The position numbers and the translations under genes were made by a program. Of a DNA stretch of 64,000 nt, positions 54,636-64,000 are shown piece by piece; the first letter of the stretch is position 1; each line of letters opens with the position of its first letter. Under the pieces are notes generated by a model, which ran no database searches, had not been told where the DNA came from, and worked only from the letters and a program-made list of their open reading frames with translations. This stretch comes from Norana najaformis (taxonomy: Eukaryota; Annelida; Clitellata; Crassiclitellata; Hormogastridae). The stretch lies in contig OZ029923.1 in NCBI GenBank assembly GCA_964023275.1, positions 8,262,480-8,326,479 of the forward strand. The letters run 5' to 3'.

Positions 54636-54959
54636 GTGAGTGTCTTCTATTGGTGGAGTCTGTGTTGTTGTTATTGTGTATTTTCGCGATTTTGTTTCAT
54701 TTGTGAGATTATTCGGTTGATTTACTATTTCAGTTGAATGTAATTATGAAGAATTCGAGTGCTTTACAGTATTTCCGTCATTCTCTTGATAATATTTCAT
54801 TGATTTACTCGGTGAAACAACGCGATGCTTGAGATTCGCGGCCGAAGAAACTGTTTGCTTTGACGACCTCCGATCGCGGCCCGAGAAATCAAGAAATTGG
54901 TTTGTAGTTGAGAATGACATTTGTAGATCAGATATTTTAAAAGAAAGAGGTTGAAAGAA

Positions 54960-55262
54960 TACTAATTAACCAGTGGGAAAGAAGAAGAGCATGCAATTCT
55001 TTAAGCTAAGCCCAAGAGGCAGGCACGGGTGTTAGCGTCTGCATTTTTCTTAGTTTGGGCATGTAAGGGCGGGTGGCAAGCCCTCGTCCTTGCGCCTGAG
55101 AGTCCCACTGACGATATACAGTCCGCGTACTCATTTTAAAGTTTGAGTTTGCTAGGGGGTGCAGAAATGGAGCTGAAATTTAGAAACAACTTTTTGCCCT
55201 GGCAAGAATCTGCACTCCCAGACTCAGCTGACAATCCAGCATGCTAACCACTAGATTTTTTA
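54960..55262 (-). mobile_element. tRNA-derived SINE, family H
   Basis: TTAGCGTCTGCATTTTTCTTAG, AAGGGCGGGTGGCAAGCCC, GAGCTGAAATTTAGAAACAA, TTTTGCCCTGGCAAGAATCTGC and CAGCATGCTAACCACTAG correspond in order to 46290-46520. The B box is damaged. Confidence 0.83.
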
Positions 55263-57819
55263 GAGGTAATTTTTTATGAGTACTTCTTCCGCAATCTTGA
55301 TGAATGATTTGTTTTTAAGCTGTTTGCTTTGTCTTCTTTGTCTTTTGTTGACTCTGACATTCATTGAGATTCCACCTCCTGGTTATCTTTCCAGTGATTT
55401 ATGTGTGGCTGACAAATGTGTATGACTGCAAAGTTCAGAGTTTCCAAACAGTGATTCGTGTCTTGCCATGCTGGAGTCTGCTGTTCAGAGACATTACTCT
55501 TGGGAGTTTAATACATACTAGAATTGCTCAGGCACTAATGTGCCTAGAATGCTGATAGACAGTTTATGTGACAACATGAATTAATACAGACCAACGAACT
55601 GCTTGTTCTCTCCTCTGAACTTGTTGTTCTTACCAATGAACTTGAGCATTGTTTAGACTTCTGAGATATTCTTAAGAGGTGCTTCAGAGATACTTAGTGA
55701 CATACTTTATGAGACATGTTTAATGACATGTATGTTGCGTTTCGGCACTTAAAAACCAATGCATCTGGTCAGGAGCACGTCTGAGTAGTTTTCTTGAAGA
55801 GGCACTGTATAAATGTGCAATTACAATGATGATTACGATACACACTGTGCTTAATGTGAACCAGAAGCAGAATGTTGGCTCAAAGCCAACAAGTAATGTG
55901 GCTGTTTATGCTAACAAAACTGTCTTATGCTATAGAGGACATTGGTTTGACTTTATTACTGGATAATTTTTGCTAGTGAATATATATTGACTGCCTTATT
56001 GGCACAGTGGCAGATTGGAATACAAACTTGTCTTTTACCTCTACATGTGGGATTCATTTCCTGGTGCATGATGTGAAATTGACAACCTGTCATCAAGCTG
56101 TGTAACCCAGAGGCTGCTCTGTAGGGGAGGCCTGGGGGTTTGACCATCCAAATGGAACCCTTGACCCAGGTACTTATCTAAAATTATGTGCTGTGTCGCC
56201 ATGCATGTATTTCTTCACATTCTAATACTCTATCGGCATTGGTCAGGAGCTGCGATTGCTGTTTGTCTCTTGGAAACTTCTGGCCCCCTTGGCTCTCCCT
56301 AGTTGGAGAACCTTGCACTGCCACTGATGTGGCCCATAAGGAAACTGACTAGTTGATGGATAGCTGCTGTCATATTTGCACTTTAGTCGAAATGTGTTTA
56401 AACTGAAGAGCCATGCCACTGAGGACTAATGTAGAAAGATGCATGTAGAGAGTGATTGATTACATTACCGTATCTTACCTTAAACACTTTAAAGAGCAGA
56501 CAAATTGCTTTATACTATTTTGATGATCGCGATATTTTTTGAAATGATTTCGTTTTTAACATGGTGTTGCATCATAAGCAAGCTTTGCTTTGCTTAAATT
56601 CCACTATGCTCCGATTTCGGGCTGTAATCCGTAGTGACTGATGGGCCGAACGTTCAAGACTGCACCTTCCTTAATGCATCATTATTATTGTCTCCATGGA
56701 TACATTTCTGGGCTGTCCCCATCCAGTCTGTTCGTGTCCAAGCGCCGGCCCGCAGCCCCGCAGCCCCGCCGTGGCCAAGGCGATCTTCTAAGCCGGGATT
56801 GAAGTCATCGACGCTGTTTGGCGCACCCGGCTGGCGGAGCTTCGTGCTCTGCAGTCTATTGCATGTTTAGTGGCCATTGATTTATGCGCTGTAGCAAGAT
56901 GCTTCTGACAATAGGTTTGTCTCTCGTTAGGCTGTACTGATGGCTGCATATATGCGTGTATTTCTACAAACAGAGGTGTTTAAGTGTGTATTTAAACTTG
57001 GATGTATGTTGCCTGCGTAATGTAAGTATGTATGTGTATGCAGCTCTTGTATTATGCATATTCGATACTCATGTTCATTGGGAATAAATATAAGTTTACT
57101 TAACTGTAATTTTATATAATGTAACATAGCATAACATAAGATATATAACTTAACATAATATGCAACATGGTATATATTCATATTTAAGAAAACAGCATTA
57201 TAATGAGTTTCCAGTGTACGTAAAAAATGAACATAAATGCAATTTATAAGAAAATTCCAAATTTTTTGCAGTATGTCAGAAGCAAGCATCAGTATTCAGT
57301 TCAGCTCGAGGCTTTTGGCATACTTCTATCAAGCAAACATTGCAATAAAATCCTTCTAACTTATGATTCATATCAAAAAAGGAAATACATATTAAATGAT
57401 TGATGTGTGTTATGTGATTGGTATGTGCATATTTAGCATCGTTACCATTTTGGGGTCATGTTAGGCTGTTGTAATTGCTCGGTTTTATGTCCAAATAAGT
57501 ATTTGTTGTTGTGAGTGTAGCCTTTCATGATTATCTAGTCCCACAGCCATTATTTTGGGTGTTGTCCGCTTTTATGTATACCATCAGCATAATAGCTGGT
57601 GATTAGCTACGCAGGCTGGCAGTTATCCCTTTAGAAGCACAGATCAGGGTGTAGGAACATTCAGGTTTAGTCTGCGCTGTCTGTCCCGTTTATAATTCAT
57701 TAGCTCGCTCCATAAAATACCTCCATTTTCTGTTTTACCTTCTTGATATTGCCCTTTTTTTGGAATCTTTCAGCACCTCTTGTTTATATGCTTGTTACAC
57801 ATCTCCCAGAGCTGCCATA
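55263..57819. other. no gene seen
   Basis: Unique sequence. ORFs at 55364-55555 (hydrophobic) and 56634-56870 (Pro/Arg-rich, in a GC-rich patch at 56735-56840) have no domain or confirmed splice sites. A small TATTCTTGAAGAGG..TATAAATGTGCAATTAC LINE-type tail lies at 55790-55835. Confidence 0.4.
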
Positions 57820-58175
57820 TTGCATTCATATTGCTTCCATGTTGTTTTCTTATTGCTTCCATGTTGCATTCATATTGCTACCATGTTGTTTCCATGTTGT
57901 TTCCATGTTGCTTCCATGTTGCTTCCATGTTACTTCCATGTTGCATTCATATTGCTTCCATATTGTTTCCATGTTGCTTCTGAGTTGCTTTGATGTTGCT
58001 TCCATGTTGTTTTCATATTGCTTCCATGTTGCATTCATGTTGCATTCATATTGCTTCCACATTGCTTTCATTTTGCTTCCATGTAGTTTCCATGTTGCTT
58101 CCATGTTGCTTTCATTTTGCTTCCGTGTTGTTGCTGTGTTGTTTCTGAGTTGCTTCCATGTTGCTTCCACATTGC
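57820..58175. repeat. 11-bp minisatellite TTGCTTCCATG
   Basis: About 30 units of TTGCTTCCATG with variants TTGTTTCCATG, TTGCATTCATA and TTGCTTTCATT; each begins TTG. Cys/His/Phe-rich ORFs are artefacts of the period. Confidence 0.95.
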
Positions 58176-58639
58176 TTTCTTGGGTGTGCACTCTTCTTCT
58201 ACTTCTCACTTGTTGATATTCCACATATTCTTCCAATACCCTTATCTTAATGTTTGGCTTATATCATCGTCAATGGCTGCTGCGTTTTACTAACAGAGAT
58301 CACTTAAGTTTGTGTACTTGGACTCTTCCGCAGATAACAATAACAAGAATTCACTACTTGAGTAAATATACAAATGGCCAGTGTGTGTGCGTCCTTGTGT
58401 GCTTGTATGTATGCCTGCATGTATGTTTACCAATGTAAGTTTGTGTGTTGGCTGTTCACTTTGAAGACGTAAAGCTCTTCAATGATTCATGAACCAACTT
58501 CAAGTAGGATCCACAATAGTGAGAGAGGCTTTACTTGTTTTTCACATCATGTAACAATGCAGTCACCTACTTGAGTTGAACGCTTAAATGTGCAAGCCAG
58601 TGCTTGTAAAATTTATACAAATTAGTACCGTAGGTATAG

Positions 58640-58755
58640 CAAATGACAAATAACAAATTAGTAGGTTTAACAAATAACAAATTAGTAAATTAACAAATAA
58701 CAAATTAGTAAGTGTAACAAATAACAAATTAGTAGGTATAACAAATTAGTAGGGA
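58640..58755. repeat. 22-25-bp repeat AACAAATAACAAATTAGTAGG
   Basis: Five imperfect copies of TAACAAATAACAAATTAGTA. Confidence 0.88.
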
Positions 58756-59489
58756 TAACGTTTGGCTGGAAATTCATTTTTACATAGTAATCAAACTGTT
58801 TCATTAAGGAAATTTAAGTTTAGACAGGGTTCCTTCCAAGGTCATTAGCGATAACTAAGTCAGTTCTAAAAGGAAATGTTGGGGAACTTTATGTTGAAAA
58901 TGGGAAGAGGTATTTAAATATTCCAAATCGTTTGGAATGTTTATGTAAGTAAGAGTGAATCGGAGAAAATTTTAAGGTTGTAGTTCTGTTTCAGCTGGTT
59001 TGTTGCCTGGGGGTAGAATGAGTGGAATCTCAAAGCAGTTGACATAGATGGTGTACTTTAAAAGAGTTTGGTATTTGTTATTTACATATCTCTCCATCTA
59101 GGGTTTGAATTCTTTTGTGTGAAGGGTGACGATGATCCCATAGTAGAAAAAAGCTACCCATTGAGCTTCTGACTTTTAACGCTGTTTTGTTGGAAGCTGA
59201 ACTCATAATTGGGGGACAATTAATTTCAGAGGAAAATATTTACATAGACAGGCATATGAATGAACAGCACCGTTTGCAAGACTTCAGCATATTGATCGAA
59301 GCAGTGTATTTAACAACTGTTTGTTGACGGATATGTCGTTGTTTTAAGAGCTTCTGCTCGTAGGCATACATTTGCTGATGAGTGTTTGTTTCATGGCCAA
59401 TGTGTGTGCATTACATTGGGGAGGTTTAAGGCAACACGTTTTTGTCTAGTGCAGCTGTGTTAAAACATAAGCAGATGATACAAAGTTTG

Positions 59490-59650
59490 ATAATCGTAAC
59501 TGGAATCGTAGGCTCCACATTTCTAAAGTGCTACTTAAAAGCTAAGCACAGTTTATTCACGAATGCTGTGTCAAGTCATTGGGGTTTTCCAAAGATGCCA
59601 TTTCAAGAACCAAGTCCGGTTGCCAGAAGTCTAGAGAGAGAAGGGGAAGG
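59490..59650 (-). mobile_element. family B copy, heavily decayed
   Basis: ATCGTAACTGGAATCGTAGG, ACATTTCTAAAGTGC, TTTATTCACGAATGC and GAACCAAGTCCGG keep the order of the inverse family B 3' end. Confidence 0.5.
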
Positions 59651-59699
59651 GAACTGTTAGGGTGGGTTGTGTTTAAGATAGGGTTGTACTATGATTTCT

Positions 59700-60100
59700 G
59701 TTAAACTTTCAGCTGAGGAACAAAAGTTCCGTTACACCCAGAAGAATGTCATCGCACAGAAAGCCTGAGTAGGAATTCACCGGGTCTCAGAACAGCTCAA
59801 GCTTTCACAGATTGATATCAGACTTCTCGGCCCAGCTTCCCGACGGATATTCTGTGTTGCGACCGAGATTACAGATTACAACGGATGCAGCGCAAGTTCC
59901 TCTGCCACTGCTGACATCAAACGGACGCCACCGCATCGCGATGCCACTGGTCTGCGGGGCCTGGCCGAGAAACGCTATTCGAGGCATAGACAGATGCGGG
60001 TTCCTGATGGAACTGTTGGAAGAAATGAACGGCGCCTGGAAGAAGAAGTGATGGATGTATATATCGTGGAAGACGAGCGACCGATGGGTTTTCGCTAGAC
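59700..60100 (+). promoter_or_regulatory. probable 5'UTR exon / promoter of the 60101 gene
   Basis: A GC-richer, non-repetitive block upstream of the signal-peptide ATG. TTAAACTTTCAG at 59700-59711 could be an acceptor, making 59712-60100 the start of an exon. Short upstream ORFs end before or around the ATG. Confidence 0.35.
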
Positions 60101-60173
60101 ATGGCTAAGTGCATCGGTGGTTCGTGTGAGATACCGTGGCTCCTGCTTCACCTGGCACTCGTCTGTACCGCAG
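60101..60173 (+). CDS. signal-peptide first coding exon of an unidentified secreted or membrane protein (partial)
   Basis: ATG in GACATGGC context opens 24 codons: MAKCIGGSCEIPWLLLHLALVCTA, then one base before a strong donor, gtaaga. This is a classic signal peptide: a short n-region, the hydrophobic h-region WLLLHLALV, and a VCTA cleavage-like end. A phase-1 intron directly after the signal peptide is typical of modular extracellular proteins (Ig, EGF, FN3, LDLa). I found no following exon before 64000, so the gene should continue right of the window. The family cannot be identified from this exon. Confidence 0.6.
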
Positions 60174-60384
60174 GTAAGAGACCTGGGAGAAGGGGATTGG
60201 GGAGGACGGATATCCAGCCGTCTGATTGGCACCGACATCGTCTTATTAGTTGTCTGTAACTGGATATTTCAGGTTAATCAGCGGTGGTTCAGGTATTCCA
60301 CAGCCGCGAAAAAGTACTTTTCCAATTTCCTCCGGCTTTGATGATCTTGTCGATAGGCCGTCTATGCTGGCAGTGCTTTTCCTG

Positions 60385-60470
60385 TACTACCATACATATA
60401 TATATATATGCACACACATATATATATATACATATATACATGTATATATGTGTGTGTGTGTGTTTGTTGT
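60385..60470. repeat. TA/CA/TG-rich microsatellite
   Basis: CATATATATATATATGCACAC, then TATACATGTATATATGTGTGTGTGTG. No coding signal. Confidence 0.85.
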
Positions 60471-60659
60471 GGTTGTTTATATGTATATGTTAGATATAAT
60501 TGCATGTATGTACTTGTGTACAGTATATGCCCCTAATTGCTCCTTTAGCAATGACCTTGTCTCCTTCCTTCCTTTTGCCTACCCTGGTTTCTGTCCCTCC
60601 CCTCCTCAGTCTTTGTTGTATGTCGCCTGTTCTAGTAAGGTATGAAACCCTGTGAGGTA

Positions 60660-60722
60660 AGGTACAGTCGATATCAATGGTCCTTGGAGCCATAAGATAT
60701 TGTTAAACACTGGAAACTTCTA
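60660..60722 (+). mobile_element. family C 3' fragment
   Basis: GTCGATATCAATGG..TTGGAGCCATAAGATATTGTTAAACACTGGAAAC. Diverged. Confidence 0.65.
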
Positions 60723-60778
60723 ATGTGCAGAATGGACCACGAACCATGTATGCATCTAAGCCATAATTATATACCGAT

Positions 60779-60912
60779 ATATATGATGATGGTAGTGGTG
60801 GTGGTGGTGATGGATGATGATGATGATTTCTCTGCCTGAAGGCAGGTTCATTGGCTTTATGCCACCCGGGGACGAGATGAGTATGTATGTATGTATGTAT
60901 GTATGTATGTAT
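60779..60912. repeat. GTGGTG/GATGAT tract, SINE F scrap, (GTAT)n
   Basis: GGTGATGGTGG and GATGAT units, a family F piece (CTGAAGGCAGG, ATTGGCTTTATGCCACC) at 60795-60880, then seven GTAT units. Confidence 0.8.
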
Positions 60913-61139
60913 CTAATCTTTTATATAGCGCATTTTAAGAACCTCTCAAAAGCGCTGTGAACATGGCTGCCCAGTTAATTTAAACAAGTAAGTCTTGACT
61001 AACGAAGAGAATGTTTCTTGGGACAAATTCACAGAAATAGAACGAATGTTTATAGGAAGACTATTCCACAGGGAAGGACCCATGCACTTGTTCATGGTGG
61101 CTATGTATTTATATGCAACATAAATTGAAATACGGTTTA

Positions 61140-61245
61140 ACTGAATGCAAGTCCTTCACTCACAATTGCTCAGAGCCATCGGTTGATGCTTAGTCATTAG
61201 ATATAGGCGCTTAATAAATGCAGAAATAATAATAATAATAATAAT
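61140..61245 (+). mobile_element. SINE family G 3' fragment
   Basis: GCAAGTCCTTCACTCACAATTGCTCAGAG, then ATATAGGCGCTTAATAAATGCAGAAATAATAATAAT. The opposite orientation to 44975 and 50310. Confidence 0.75.
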
Positions 61246-61599
61246 AGTGTCTTATGTTGGGTTTTGGTTAATATTATGAACAAGACAGCCAGAACTGAAT
61301 TCTAATGTAATGTAACAAAACATTTATATAGAGCCTTTTAGGGACCTCTCAAAGCGCAAGATGGTTTCTATAGCATTGTTGTCATAGTGCACCAGGTGTT
61401 GTTTGTTTCATGCTAATTAAAATTACTTGCTTACTTAGTAATAGATGGTCCTTTCAAGTGTAACCATAGTCAAAAGTCATGAACCATTGAAGAAGCATTG
61501 TTGAAATATGAAACTTTAATTTATTCATGGTCACTGCCTTATATCAAAACAGCTACATGAACAACTGGATGCATAAAGTCTAGTAAGAAAGCATGTACC

Positions 61600-61715
61600 A
61601 GTAGTAGTTTCTCAGTTTAACGACAGCTTATGGCATCAAAGGCTGTTGCCGTCGCCCTCCTCCTTTATCCAGGCTTGGGACTGGCACTACCCCCAAACAA
61701 GGCAGTGGCGGAGTT
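61600..61715 (-). mobile_element. retroposon family C copy
   Basis: GTAGTAGTTTCTCAGTTTAACGACAGCTTATGGCATCAAAGGC, CCAGGCTTGGGACTGGCACTACCCCCAAACAAGGCAGTGGCGGAGTT. Very close to 23560-23690, so a fairly young copy. Confidence 0.87.
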
Positions 61716-62084
61716 TCATGTACCAGTAGAATATATGCCAAGCATATGTAGGACCTTTAAGAGATTCAGAGAAGCCAGGGACACTGCATGTACGAGGCCC
61801 CAATCTCGAAGCATGCACGTCATAAGCCTACTAAATCGCGGTTGTGAATTATAATTCAAAAAAAGGAAAAAAAATATTAATAATAAAATAATTTAAAGAA
61901 TTCTAAAGATTTGATGTTAGTTGCTGAATCATAAATAGACAATCTTTAGTTCGAATAAGAGCATTTCTTTTGTATTTTAAAGTAGACGAAAAACAGTATG
62001 TAAAGATGAGGCCCCTTACCATGTGAGGGCCGGGCCAAATGGCCCTGCTGGCCCCCCTCTGAGAGGGCCTGAGGATATGTGTAC

Positions 62085-62380
62085 AGGTAATTGTAATTGT
62101 AATCCTGAGATTTCTACACCGCCCAACGAAAGCCATGTCACGGGGACCAGCTTCGTAATCGTAATCGTAATCTCGAGATTTCTACAGCGCTCAACGAAAG
62201 CTAAGTCGCGGGAACCAGCTTATTCACAGGCGCTCAGTCAAAACAAAATCAGAAGGCAAAAGTGTTCGGTTCCAGGTCAAGATCCAAGAGTCAGGCAGAC
62301 AGACAGCGTGGCAGCTACGGTGGGTAATGTTTGGGATTGGAGCGGAAAGAGGGATGAGAGGAAGAAGGGGAGTGTATGAC
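62085..62380 (-). mobile_element. family B, partial plus long copy in tandem
   Basis: A short tail copy (62085-62155: TGTAATCCTGAGATTTCTACACCGCCC..GGGGACCAGCTT) is followed by a longer one (TCTCGAGATTTCTACAGCGCTC, ACCAGCTTATTCACAGGCGC, AAAACAAAATC, GTTCCAGGTCAAGATCCAAGAG). Likely insertion of one element into the tail of another. Confidence 0.82.
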
Positions 62381-63335
62381 TGTATGTGTATAACACCTGT
62401 ATTGATTTGCCTGCGTTGCTACCAGGTGTTTGATAATATTTTTTATTAGTTTTCTTGGCATTTGTGTTTCTTGGAGTCTTGGCTGAATCAAAGACATTCA
62501 TCACCTGCGCTGCGCTTCTTCACTGATTGATCAATCACTACAAATTAATGTTGCAGCACAGACTGCCTACCTGGAGTTTCTTTTATAGAAACAGGCTCTA
62601 AATTGTTGAGACTTATCTGGGGGGTTCTGAAACCCACCTGTCAGACGCACCTGTTTTTCACAGAAGCCGAGTTCTTGCATTTTCTGCAATTATTAATTTT
62701 TGTGCATCCTTTTGTGCCCTAGTTCCTGGGACTTATTATTTTTGGGCCTATTCTTTTGTTTTTTGTACACCTGTTGTTGGGTTTTCAGTTGCATGAAATT
62801 GAAGTTTCGAGGGCTTTTAATCATAATAATAAGATGATTTATAGAGCACTGTAGGACGGTCACGGCTGAAAAAGGGTGCTGTACATGTACTGATACGCTA
62901 GCACTTTTCTTAGGTTTTTGGTTTCTTGAAATTGAATTTTCAAGGGCTTTTGATACTGTTGTTGTTGGCTTCCTGAAGTCTTATTAATCCACCATGTTTA
63001 TTTCTTATTAATTCAATTTTTGTGTCAAATCAAATCTAATCTGGAACCCTCTGTAGCACCTTTTTCATTCAACACAAGACATCAATCAATCTAGGGTTGC
63101 CGGGAAGTGAAAATGTTGTTTGAAATTTAATCTTATCCAATCTAGGAACTTTTCAGCGTGGTTGTTGTAATCACAGGACATCAGTCTAAAACAGTTTAGG
63201 TGGCAGTGGAAAATGTTATTTTACACAAGTGGTGATATATTAGTTATGAACAAGCAATTCTAAAATAAAATATTTATATTTGTTAAAACTTATATTGACT
63301 AACCACCTTAGTGATAGACTGGACAAGGGAAGGTA
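62381..63335. other. no gene seen
   Basis: AT-rich unique sequence; a LINE-type tail trace (AAGATGATTTATAGAGCACTGTAGGACGG) near 62830. Confidence 0.4.
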
Positions 63336-63690
63336 GACGGTAAATGTAAGGTAAACAGTAAATGTAAGGTAGACGGTAAATGTAAGGTAGACAGTAAATG
63401 TAAGGTAGACAGTAAATGTAAGGTAGACGGTAAGTGTAAGGTAGACGGTAAATGTAAGGTAGACAGTAAATGTAAGGTAGACCGTAAATGTAAGGTAGAC
63501 GGTAAATGTAAGGTGGACAGTAAATGTAAGGTAGACAGTAAATGTAAGGTAGACGGTAAATGTAAGGTAGACGGTAAATGTAAGGTAGACGGTAAATGTA
63601 AGGTAGACGGTAAATGTAAGGTAGACGGTAAATGTAAGGTAGACAGTAAATGTAAGGTAGACGATAAATGTAAGGTAGACAGTAAATGTA
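63336..63690. repeat. 17-18-bp minisatellite GGTAAATGTAAGGTAGAC adjoining a SINE tail
   Basis: About 20 units of TAAATGTAAGGTAGACGG/AG. The right end merges into AGTAAATGTAAATGTACATG, the tail of the family D SINE at 63690-63965. Confidence 0.95.
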
Positions 63691-63965
63691 AATGTACATG
63701 TTCTCCTATAGCAACCGAAGTTTTGAGGGCTTTTCTATAGCAACCGAATAGCCTTGACCCTGCTCATTTTGCAGTGAATTGATCAGGTGAGTTCCTTCAT
63801 CTCCACTGCCCATTTGATTGGCCATTTAAGGTCCCCGTTTATGGACTGTGCTAGCCCGAGATTTAAACCTCTGAAATAAGCCACTGCCAGTATGCAATCC
63901 GGCATCCTCATGCACGGAGATGCGTTGACGTACGCTTTAACCAACGTAGCTAAATAGGGCAGCTG
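63690..63965 (-). mobile_element. SINE family D, near full length
   Basis: Minus-strand head: TAGCTACGTTGGTTAAAGCG and CCGGATTGCATAC (decayed B box). Body TTTAAATCTCGGGCTAGC; 3' end TTGCTATAGGAGAACATGTACATTTAC. The tail passes into the adjoining minisatellite. Confidence 0.83.
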
Positions 63966-64000
63966 TAGTGATGAAGAAGCAATTTTAAACAATATTAAAC

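Noticed and set aside
55364-55555. 63-codon hydrophobic ORF
   Set aside because: Could be a membrane segment, but it has no splice partner, no family resemblance and AT-rich background composition.
56634-56870. Possible exon in a GC-rich patch (Pro/Arg-rich ORF)
   Set aside because: No recognisable domain, no convincing acceptor and donor pair in a single frame, and no neighbouring exons.

Overview
This is nuclear DNA from an animal. Genes are split by GT-AG introns, AATAAA signals lie near gene ends, tRNA-headed SINEs and 3' ends of non-LTR retrotransposons are common, and there are many micro- and minisatellites. The three identifiable proteins (a SoxB1 factor, PPP1R35 and a five-LIM PINCH/LIMS protein) are bilaterian families. 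The repeat landscape, including recurrent TAGGCCTA words and SINEs with GGCGCTATANAAAT tails, fits a marine invertebrate such as an echinoderm, hemichordate or lophotrochozoan. I cannot name the species from sequence alone.

Layout. About 1-12.1 kb has no gene I can support and is dominated by simple repeats, CT-rich tracts and 10-15 bp minisatellites. A single-exon SoxB1 gene lies at 12832-14088 (+), and a 27-bp minisatellite begins at its stop codon. About 14.5-28.3 kb is again gene-poor: TA, CATC, CAGA, CCTG, ATT and CATT arrays mixed with SINE-like repeats and a LINE 3' end on the minus strand. PPP1R35 occupies 28585-31437 (+) in three coding exons. LIMS/PINCH runs on the minus strand from an inferred start codon at 53521 to a stop at 34860. 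Its 12 clearly recognisable coding exons plus one inferred first exon encode about 345 residues, and its introns are packed with SINEs and two minisatellites. A signal-peptide exon at 60101-60173 (+) with a strong donor marks the 5' end of a gene that must continue to the right. A much weaker signal-peptide-like start lies near 54595 (+), divergent from LIMS.

The genes do not form a pathway. SoxB1 is a neural and pluripotency transcription factor, PPP1R35 is a centriole-elongation and PP1-binding protein, and PINCH is the ILK-PINCH-parvin adhesion adaptor.

The most interesting structure is in the repeats. At least nine dispersed families can be separated by eye, several with tRNA-like A and B boxes. 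Unrelated families end in the same motif, often with a GCGCC/GGCGC hairpin. Two minisatellites grew out of SINE ends (45225-45480 from a SINE head, 63336-63690 from a SINE tail), and one appears to have grown from the SoxB1 stop-codon region. I found no operon-like or defence-like system, no CRISPR array, no rRNA and no intact tRNA gene. All family assignments were made by reading; no alignment or database search was run.
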